NCBI GenBank assembly: GCA_905221605.1 | Contig: CAJNDS010001236.1 | Location: 673,152 to 737,151 of the forward strand | DNA from: Symbiodinium natans | Taxonomy: Eukaryota; Sar; Dinophyceae; Suessiales; Symbiodiniaceae | Reading direction: 5' to 3' | DNA: 64,000 nucleotides | Shown here: piece by piece, positions 56,461-64,000 of the stretch | Numbering within the stretch: position 1 is the first letter of the stretch | Layout of the letters: each line of letters starts with the position of its first letter | Translations under genes and position numbers: made by a program | The notes under the pieces: model-generated | Database searches by the model: none | Told to the model about the DNA's origin: nothing | Seen by the model: only the letters and a program-made list of their open reading frames with translations

Positions 56461-59390
56461 TCTCCTGTCTTCATTTCTCCTCCATGATTTTCATTGCTTT
56501 CCCATGAAAATTGCTTCCTTTTGATCTCTCCTCTCTCCTTTCTCTCTCCCTTCTCTTCTCTTGTTCTCTTTTGAATCTCAAAATCACACCAAAGGAAGCT
56601 TCTTTTCCTTATTGAATGAAAAAGAAAAACAAGAAAAGAGATAGGTAAAGACACGGAAGAGCTCCACTGCCTATTGTTTCATTCCCTTTCCTCTCTTTCT
56701 ATGTGTTGTTTCCTTGTCGTTTCAGAAAGCTAGCAAAATAAGGGCAAGGGGGCTTCCTGAAGAGGAGAGAGGGCACCTATTTTTTTAATTGTAGAGGGGA
56801 AAGCGAGAGACAAGGAAGGGAGAGATGATAGATAAAGAAGAGTGCTATCCGTCTCCTTGTTTCTTGTGTCTTCTCTTCTTTTCAGTTCATCATATTCCTC
56901 TTTTCGGCCTGTCTCTTCTGCTCTTTTCCTTACCCTTCTCCTTTTCAAGTTCTTCCTTTTTAGTTTTTCTGTTTCGAAAAGAAAGAGGGAAGGGAGAGAG
57001 AAGGGCGAGAGGATAGATAAAGAAGAGTGCCATCTTCTTTGCGCCTTGTTTTGTCTCTCCATCTTCTTTGTTCATCTCTCTTCTATTCTTTTCTTGGCTC
57101 TTCCCATTAGAATTGTGTTCCTTTTATCTCTGCTCTCTCCTTCTCTTTCCCTTGTCTTCTCCTGTTCCCCTTTAAATGACAAAAAACACAAGAAAGGAAG
57201 AAGAGGGGAATGGAGGCCCTTTTCCTGTATTCTCCTGTTGCAATGAATAAGGAAAAGAGCATAGGAGATAAGGAAGGGAATTGAAAAGAAAATGGGCGAT
57301 CGGGTGTCCTTTTTGCTAGTTTTCTGCATCTTCAAGGAAGAAAAAAGGACACCCGCCCAAGAAGGAAAAGTAACTTAAGAGATAGGGAGGAAATTGAAGA
57401 GCTCCTCTCTTTACCTAGTCATTCCCTGTCCTCTCTTCTTATCTGTTGTTTGTCTTATTCGCTTCAAAAAGCAAAATAAGGGAAAGGCGATTTCCTGAAG
57501 AGGAAGGGCGCCTACCTGTGAATAGCAAGATTGATTTTTTCTAATTAGGGAGAGACTTGCCCCGCCTGAGCCTCCCTGGCCTGCTTGTTGTGGCCACATA
57601 CAGTTGCGCTTCCAGCAAAATGGCATCCTTGTTATCTCGTCTCACTTCTCTTTCCCTTCTCTCCTTCTGTTTCCTTTTGACTGATAAACCACAAGAAAGG
57701 AACTTGTGTGATAAGGCAGTGGAAGGGTAAGCAGAGGGTGACTCCTGGCGCGTGGACCGGTCCATACTTCATCATACCCCTCCTCTCGGCCTATCTCTTC
57801 TGTTCCTTTCCTTACCCTTCTCCTTCTCATAGTTCTTCCTTTTTGTTTTCTTATTTCGAAAAGAAAGAGGGAAGGGAGAGAGAAGGGAGAGAGGATAGAT
57901 AAAGAAGAGTGCCATCTTCTCTGCGCCTTGTTTTGTCTCTCCCACTTCTCTATTCATCTCTCTTCTATTCTTTTCTTTGCTCTTCCCATTAACAATGCAA
58001 TCCTTTTGTCTCTCCTCTCTCCTTCTCTCTCCCTTCTCTTCTCCTGTTCCCCTTTAAATGACAAAAGCGCAAGAAAGGAAGAACAAGAGGGGAATGGAGG
58101 CCATGTTCCTTTCTTTTCCAATGGATGGGGAAAGCGAGCGGGGTTGGCTCCTTGTCCGTAGACCCTCCCCATGCTGCAGCAAATCCCTCCTCTCGCCCTA
58201 TCGCCTCTGTTCTTTTCCTTGTTCCCAAACGGAAAAAGAAAACGGGTTCCTTTACATGTTCATTGTTCTTCCTTTTGTTTTTATTTGAAAGGGAAAGATA
58301 AGAAAGAGAGGAAAGAAGAAAACGAGCACCATCTTCTCTTTGCCTGATTTTGCACCTCCCTCTCCTGTCTTCATTTCTCTTCCATGATTTTCATTGCTCT
58401 TCCCATGAAAATTGCTTCCTTTTGATCTCTCCTCTCTCCTTTCTCTCTCCCTTCTCTTCTCTTGTTCTCTTTTGAATCTCAAAATCACACCAAAGGAAGC
58501 TTCTTTTCCTTATTGAATGAAAGAAGAAAAAGAAGAAAAGAGATAGGTAAAGACACTGAAGAGCTCCACTGCCTATTGTTTCATTCCCTTTCCTCTCTTT
58601 CTATGTGTTGTTTTCCTTGTCGTTTCAGAAAGCTAGCAAAATAAGGGCAAGGGGGCTTCCTGAAGAGGAGAGGGCACCTATTTGTTTTAATTATAGAGGG
58701 AAAAGCGAGAGACAAGGAAGGGAGAGATGATAGATAAAGAAGAGTGCTATCCGTCTCCTTGTTTCTTGTGTCTTCTCTTCTCTTCAGTACCCCTCCAGAA
58801 AATTCAAATGGCCTCCTTGTTGTCTCTCCTCTCTCACTTCCCTTGCCCTTCTCTCCTTCTGTTACATTTTAACTAATAAAACACAAGAAAGGAACTTGTG
58901 TGATAAAGCAGTGGAAGGGTAAGCAGAGGGTGACTCCTTGCGCGTGGACCTTGCCCATACTTCATCATATCCCTCTTTTCGGCCTGTCTCTTCTGCTCTT
59001 TTCCTTACCCTTCTCCTTTTCAAGTTCTTCCTTTTTAGTTTTTCTGTTTCGAAAAGAAAGAGGGAAGGGAGAGGGAAGGGAGAGAGGATAGATAAAGAAG
59101 AGTGCCATCTTCTTTGCGCCTTGTTTTGTCTCTCCATCTTCTTTGTTCATCTCTCTTCTATTCTTTTCTTGGCTCTTCCCATTAAAATTGTGTTCCTTTT
59201 ATCTCTCCTCTCTCCTTCTGTTTCCCTTCTCTTCTCCTGTTCCCTTTTAAATGACAAAAACACAAGAAAGGAAGAACAAGAGGGGAATGGAGGCCCTTTT
59301 CCTGTATTCTCCTGTAAAGAAAAGAGGATAGGAGATAAGGAAGGGAATTGAGGAGCTCCTTTCGCTACTTTCTTATGCCCTTTCCTTTGT
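56461..59390 (+). repeat. Strand-asymmetric purine/pyrimidine block with internal repeats
   Basis: Alternates CT-rich and GA-rich stretches. The segment from 56461 recurs from 58362 (offset about 1.9 kb), and a shorter module recurs near 57035, 57925 and 59120. Open frames here are low-complexity (Ser/Leu/Phe or Lys/Glu/Arg) and not credible proteins. Confidence 0.85.
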
Positions 59391-59416
59391 ATCTACCACA
59401 CAAAAACACGACTCTC

Positions 59417-59441
59417 AGCTTCCAAATAAACCCTATTTAAG
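59417..59441 (-). repeat. 25-bp inverted repeat, right partner
   Basis: Reverse complement of 53127-53151; the pair brackets the whole 6.3-kb repeat block. Confidence 0.75.
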
Positions 59442-59584
59442 CCACCCACGGAGGGGGGGGTCTTAAGCAAATGCTTAGAAGTGAGCCCTCCACCCTGAAA
59501 TCCCTTGGAGCTCCGAGGAGATACTCGTGCGAGAGAAGGTGAGTCGGCTTGTCATGCGCTTGGGCTCGGGAAGCTGCAGGCCGG

Positions 59585-59745
59585 AATGAGGGAATTCGGG
59601 CGCTATATTATACCCTTTAAAGGAATATATAGATATATAGATATATATAGATATTTATATATATATATAGGTATAGGGTACCTCATCCCTATATCTACCC
59701 TTTAAGGGAATATATAGGGTACCTCATTCCCCCACTCCCTACCAA
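59585..59745 (+). repeat. Hairpin-like element, GGTACCTCAT family
   Basis: GGGTACCTCAT and TTTAAAGGAATATATAG words repeat around an AT-rich core; shares words with 34274-34371. Confidence 0.5.
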
Positions 59746-59828
59746 CCAACAGTAAGGTTGGGGAAGCTGTGCTCTTGCAAGGTGGATCTAGAAAGCTGCA
59801 AGCGGAGAGAAGGTGAGCTCATGTGGGG

Positions 59829-59884
59829 GGGTAGGGTTTAGGGTTTAGGGTTTTGGGTTTTGGGGTTTAGGGTTTAGGGTTTAG
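59829..59884 (+). repeat. TTTAGGG array
   Basis: Seven units with variants. No exon seen from 59442 to 60094. Confidence 0.9.
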
Positions 59885-60032
59885 GGGACGAATATCTCGT
59901 GGGTACCTTGTTGGGGTCTCTCTAATAACGGGCTCCCACTATTTTTTTTGAGGGGTCCCTTATTATCGTAAGCCCCCATATGACCTCAAGTGGAGCCCAC
60001 TGGTCCTCAGACCGCAAGTCACGTCAGAATTA

Positions 60033-60081
60033 AACCCTAGACCCTAAATCCTAAACCCTAAAGCCTAAACCCTAAACCCTC
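60033..60081 (+). repeat. CCCTAAA array before an exon
   Basis: Seven units ending 13 bp before 60095. Confidence 0.9.
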
Positions 60082-60094
60082 GAAAGCCTGCCAG

Positions 60095-60170
60095 TGTCGT
60101 CCACGGCAGCTTCCTGGCCAGCACCGAGCGCATGCCCTGGTGGCCCAGTGCTTACCAGGACCTTCCATGG
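60095..60170 (+). CDS. Exon candidate
   Basis: Acceptor CCTGCCAG; reads VVHGSFLASTERMPWWPSAY then QDLPW; donor GTTTCG in a G/T-rich telomere-like stretch. Confidence 0.55.
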
Positions 60171-60687
60171 GTTTCGGGGTTTTAGGTTTTAGGTTTTGGG
60201 TTTGGGTTGTTCAGAGTTCAGAACTTAGAGCTCAGGCTTCAGGAGTGGAATTGGAGGAGCATGTGTGCTGGTTCTTTGGCAGTTTGGTGGTGTAGACATA
60301 GCGCCCTGAACGTCGCACTGTGGGGGTTCCCACATTCAGCGCAAAGGGCGTCAGGGGCCTGGAGCCCAGGTTAGGCTCGGGTAACTCTTCTCATGCGGAG
60401 TAGAAGAACCTGCAAGGCCCTTCATGCGCATCACGCGACTTTTCCTGGCAGCGTGCTTGTTCTCGGTGCACATGTTACAGCAGGGACGCAAGCGAGATTT
60501 GTGTTCTTGTAGGACTGGGCCTACCACTCTTTCATCCTCTTCGAGGATGGTACCATCGCGGAAGCTTGCCATATTTCATCACCCTAAGCTTTAAACGCTG
60601 AGTGAGTAGTTTTGGGAGTTTTTTGGCTGTTGTGCTTAGCGCAGAGCCGTGTGTGCGCGCGTATGTGAGTGTGCGTGAGAGATCTCG

Positions 60688-60722
<35 letters not shown>

Positions 60723-62065
60723 CTTACAACTAGCTGTGCATGATGGCTACAGGCGGCATTCCACAAGCTCCGACCGAACCCCAAATACCCTAGAAAGACT
60801 GGGGCCATCTGACACTCCTAGCGGTCCTAGCGCCGAAAGCCTGAACCCGACATCCTGATGCTTGAGGACATCACCGCCGACCTCTTCGACACCTCTGTGC
60901 CCCAACTCTGGTTCCCTGCCGATGCTGCTCGCTACGATCGCAGCCGCCCGGCTGTCTGTTTGGGGCTTTGGGACCGCTGGGAGGGTGGGCTTTAGGTAGC
61001 TTTGTGGCCATAGGATTTGGCGAGTTTGCGTCGTCAAACTTGGAGGGCCCTCAACAAGTCGACCCTTTTAGGCATACACCGAACATCCTTCTTGCTGGTT
61101 TTAAATGATCACGCGCACGTGTTGCAGCCGCCACCGCTAAGTCTACCTCGACCCATCAACCCCAGAGCTTGTACCCTTGACCTTAGAATCCCTAAGAAAA
61201 CCCTAAGCCCTGAACCCTCAACCCTAAAAACCTAAACCCTACAATAGCCCTAAGCCCCTAAACCCTAAGCCCCGCACCCTAAAACCCGAAACCCTAAAAT
61301 AACCCTAAGCCCTGAACCCTAAAACCCTAAACCCCTGAAATAGCCCTAAGCCCTAGAAAGCCCTCAGCCCTAGAAAGCCCTAGGAAGCCCTAACATAGCC
61401 CTAGAAAGCCCTAGAAAGCCCTAGAAAGCCCTAGAAAGCCCTAGAAAGCCCCAAAGCCGCGCAGGCAGCCACCGGGCCGAAGAAGCGCGTTTTGCCAGGC
61501 TGATGGAAGAGGGGACTAAGTGACTAAGTGTGGCTTTCAGGAGGTTCAGGTAGTTTGGGTTTAGGGTTTAGGGTTTAGGGTTTAGGGTTTAGGGTTTAGG
61601 GTTTAGGGCTTAGGGTTTAGGGTTTAGGGTTTAGGGTTTAGGGTTTAGGGTTTAGGGTTTAGGGTTTAGGGTTTAGGGTTTAGGAGTACCCCGCAAGTTA
61701 TGCTGGTTTACTTTTAGGAGGGTTTCCTACATCAATTTGGACATTAACCGCTGCGCATGTAGAAAGATCTCAAACTGATGATGAACGGTCATTTAAATTC
61801 AAGTGCGAGAAGCTTATCACTCTGTCAAAAAGTGTCAATAGTGAGACGTGTCTGCGTTTCGAGTCTGAGTCCCGTCTGAGTGTTTGTCCATGTTTGATGC
61901 TCTCTCCCTCCCTCCCTCTCCCTCTCCCACTCCTTCCCCCCCTCCCTCGCGCTCTGTCGCTCTCGCTCTCCTCTCGCTCATCGCTCGCTCACGCTTGCTC
62001 TCTCTCTCTCTCTCTCTCTCCTCTCCTTCTCTCTCTCTCTCTCTCTCGCTCTCGCTCTCTCGCCC

Positions 62066-62101
<36 letters not shown>

Positions 62102-63639
62102 CGCTCCCCCTCACAACTGCTAGACAAGAGGATGGAAGGCACTTCGCAAGAACCGAACAACGCAAGGCCGGCTTACTAACTGAAGGCAACCCCCAGTGCA
62201 GGAATGCCAATTCAGTCTGACAGACCTCCCATAGATCCATAGACAAACAAATTCAGCGCCTTGCACAATCCAGTGAGGCAGGTCATCGTTGGCCTGGACA
62301 ACTGGCGGCGTTTTGTCCAAGATCATCGTGAGAAAAGCCTTCCGTCTGCAAGAGAGGAGGACCTGTTTGTGTGTGTGTGTGTGTGTTTTGTCTACTCCGG
62401 CTTTTGATACAGGTACGTGGACCCTTGAGCCTGTTTAGTGTATGGGAAACTGCGGGAGAGAAGCCGTTGGCAGTTGAACCATGTCAAAATGGCAGACATG
62501 CTGATGTCGTGCGGAGTTTCGAGGACTAAGCCTCAGGCGAGTCCAGGCGCAGTTGTTAGCTCCTACGCAGAAGCCTTCAAAGCAGGTTAGCCGCAACAAT
62601 TCCTGCTGAGAAGTCACCAGCCTGCAGAAAAAATTGTGTTGGTGCTGCTCTGGTATGATGAAGAAGATGACGATGATGAAGAAGATCATGATAATGATGA
62701 TCATGATGATGATCATGATGAAGATGTGAGGGTTCAGCCGGACTTGCTTTCACACGCGCGGTGAGGGTGGAAGGTCTCAAAGCTCAGGTCCAGCGAAGCC
62801 GTCCTTATGCCGTGCACCTTACGACTGGTGGGATGCAGAGATGAAAGGGGGATTTGATGCTGCCCGGCTGCTTATGAGCGCAAAGTGCGAGCGGGTGTGA
62901 CTCTCTTGTTTCTTATCAGGTTGGGTTCGAGTTTCGAGCATTCAGGGGAGGATGGCGCACCATAAGCCCCCTAACTTAACCCAAACGCACAGGATCTAAG
63001 TGCTTAGGACTGTTGAGATGTGGTGGAGCCTTAACACATCGGCAAGGTGTTAAGCAGCGGCTTTCACAAGTTCAGGGGTAAAGTATGAGGTTCTGGCAGT
63101 TGGGCTCTTGTGGCTTGAAAAGCTTAGGGTTTAGGGTTTAGGGTTGAGGGTTGAGGGTTTAGGGTTTAGGGTTTGCGTGATTGTCAAAACTCTGCACTCA
63201 GAGTGGGCGCCTTTCTTCTCTGCCGTGCTGCTCAGGTCCGCAATGGTCAGAAGGGTCAGGCCAGGCACTCAGGGACTAAGGGCTTAAGGTTTAGGATTTA
63301 GGGTCTAGGAATTGCTTCCAAGATCTGCAAGGTCACTACAGCGCAGGGTGAGGAACCCAAGAAACTGCTCATAAGTTCGTTAGGTGCCTCGCCCTCGAGT
63401 GCCTTCCGCAAGATCGGTTGCCCCGTTAGACTAGACACTGGGCTCTTGAGAAACCTCAAGACTTGGAGGTTCGGGATTTCGAGGGGTCTCGGATCAGCTG
63501 TGGGAACTTCATACACACAGCTTCCGAAGTTCAAGCGTTTTGTCCCAGGTGCTTCGCCACGGGAAGACATTGCCCCTGCCAAGTCCTTCCCGCGTGGTCT
63601 CCGTCAGCGGGCGCCGCATCTTCTTCCGGCGCCTGACTG
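60095..63639 (+). CDS. Exon train continued: split gene, product unidentified
   Basis: Exon candidates at 60095, 60417, 60513, 60867, 61465, 62278, 62537, 63204, 63323 and 63549. Phase agrees for 60867-61465, 62537-63204-63323 and, in one reading, 61465-62278-62537. Same strand and style as the trains upstream. 63640-64000 holds no clear exon. Confidence 0.45.
60417..60465 (+). CDS. Exon candidate
   Basis: Acceptor CCTGCAAG, donor TCTCG/GTGCAC; reads PFMRITRLFLAACLFS (or ALHAHHATFPGSVLVL in the next frame). Confidence 0.4.
60513..60549 (+). CDS. Exon candidate
   Basis: Acceptor TTCTTGTAG, donor GATG/GTACCA; reads DWAYHSFILFED. Confidence 0.5.
60691..60721 (+). repeat. GA dinucleotide run
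   Basis: About 15 GA units. Confidence 0.9.
60867..60953 (+). CDS. Exon candidate
   Basis: Acceptor ATGCTTGAG, donor CCGGCT/GTCTGT; reads DITADLFDTSVPQLWFPADA then ARYDRSRPA. Among the clearest. Confidence 0.6.
61202..61455 (+). repeat. CCCTAAA array evolving into CCCTAGAAAG decamers
   Basis: CCCTAAA and CCCTAAG variants give way to a 10-bp tandem CCCTAGAAAG (about 61350-61450) that ends 10 bp before the exon at 61465. Confidence 0.9.
61465..61498 (+). CDS. Exon candidate
   Basis: Acceptor CCGCGCAG, GC donor (GCCAG/GCTGAT); reads AATGPKKRVLP. Confidence 0.4.
61556..61683 (+). repeat. Longest TTTAGGG array
   Basis: About eighteen units, one TTAGGGC variant. Confidence 0.95.
61898..62104 (+). 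repeat. CT-rich microsatellite
   Basis: Mostly CT dinucleotides with GCTCTCG interruptions; the open frames on both strands are low-complexity. Confidence 0.9.
62278..62327 (+). CDS. Exon candidate
   Basis: Acceptor CCAGTGAG, donor CATC/GTGAGA; reads QVIVGLDNWRRFVQDH, or RSSLAWTTGGVLSKII in the frame that keeps phase. Confidence 0.4.
62537..62585 (+). CDS. Exon candidate
   Basis: Acceptor GCCTCAG, donor GCAG/GTTAGC; reads ASPGAVVSSYAEAFKA. In phase with the next exon. Confidence 0.5.
62654..62724 (+). repeat. GATGAT-type microsatellite
   Basis: Imperfect ATGATGAAG/GATCATGAT units. Confidence 0.85.
63124..63176 (+). repeat. TTTAGGG array with GTTGAGG variants
   Basis: Seven units. Confidence 0.9.
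63204..63235 (+). CDS. Micro-exon candidate
   Basis: Acceptor CACTCAGAG, donor CTCAG/GTCCGC; reads GAFLLCRAAQ. Confidence 0.4.
63323..63347 (+). CDS. Micro-exon candidate
   Basis: Acceptor TTCCAAG, donor CAGG/GTGAGG; reads ICKVTTAQ. Confidence 0.35.
63549..63639 (+). CDS. Exon candidate
   Basis: Acceptor TTGTCCCAG, donor ACTG/GTGAGG; reads VLRHGKTLPLPSPSRVVSVS then GRRIFFRRLT. A second frame is open too. Confidence 0.5.
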
Positions 63640-64000
63640 GTGAGGAGGACCTGAGATCAGGGTTTAAGGGTTCAAGTCCTGGTGTTTATTCCTCCATTAA
63701 CGCAACAGCGCTAAGCGGCGGCTTTCACCAGGGCTTTTGGCTTACCCGAGCCGCTGGCTCTACTTACACTTACTTAGCCAACAGTTGGACTTTAGACTTT
63801 TGGGGTTTCCTTTTTTTGTAGGAGGAATAAAGTTTAACCACGGTATTGGAGGAGTAAGCACATGTCCATGGGTAGGTTTGAGTCGTGTTAGAAGCAAATC
63901 TCCGTTCACGTGATGCCACAAGCTTGTAGCTCCCTGTGAGCCTAAGTAAAGATGCGCTTCCCAAACGGCCATCTGGCTTTTTTAGCCAGCCATCGTTCTT

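Noticed and set aside
55045-56654. Open frames up to 201 residues on both strands
   Set aside because: Shadows of the 88-bp satellite; the frame rotates with each unit.
56842-59351. Ser/Leu/Phe-rich and Lys/Glu-rich open frames
   Set aside because: Low-complexity readings of purine/pyrimidine tracts without start context or motif.
61556-61683. Chromosome end
   Set aside because: Telomere-like arrays are short, numerous, in both orientations and flanked by exons, so they are interstitial.

Overview
The window looks like nuclear DNA of a dinoflagellate, probably of the Suessiales/Symbiodiniaceae kind. Four signs point there: dozens of plant-type telomere-like arrays (TTTAGGG/CCCTAAA); tyrosine-recombinase retrotransposons whose reverse transcriptase, RNase H and recombinase motifs have the wording I associate with dinoflagellate elements; many tiny exons, all on the + strand, with GT and also apparent GC and GA splice donors; and many short hairpin elements like the introners described in dinoflagellates. 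No rRNA, tRNA, CRISPR or prokaryotic-style operon was found. The organism call is an inference; no search was possible.

Layout. 1-4053: the 3' part of a tyrosine-recombinase retrotransposon, cut by the left window edge. One open frame carries reverse transcriptase, a split RNase H and a C5-methyltransferase-like domain; an overlapping frame carries the recombinase; a split-direct-repeat tail follows. 4054-17440: a 5.7-kb unit in tandem. Copies A and B are nearly identical and carry the same chain of small exons, several encoding membrane-type segments. Copy C is older, partial and diverged. 16097-36940: a long train of 25-140 bp exons in a sea of telomere-like arrays. 37404-43984: a complete 6.58-kb retrotransposon with the A1-ORFs-B1-A2-B2 repeat layout, its reading frames broken by about nine lesions. 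44131-52684: the exon train resumes. 53041-59445: a block of non-coding repeats: a 67-nt G run, AT-rich palindromes with a 100-N gap, a 342-bp foldback element, a 31-32 bp tandem, an 88-bp satellite (15 copies) and 3 kb of strand-asymmetric purine/pyrimidine sequence. 60095-63639: more exons, same strand.

The exons were found by eye from splice signals, protein-like composition and agreement of reading phase between neighbours (for example 24564-27693, 30621-32459, 33642-35089 and 36263-36940 keep phase through several introns). I could not identify the protein(s). They may belong to one very large gene or to a few same-strand genes. Exon ends, and the frame of the shortest exons, are uncertain. 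The most interesting pattern is that telomere-like arrays sit directly on intron ends, usually TTTAGGG after donors and CCCTAAA before acceptors.
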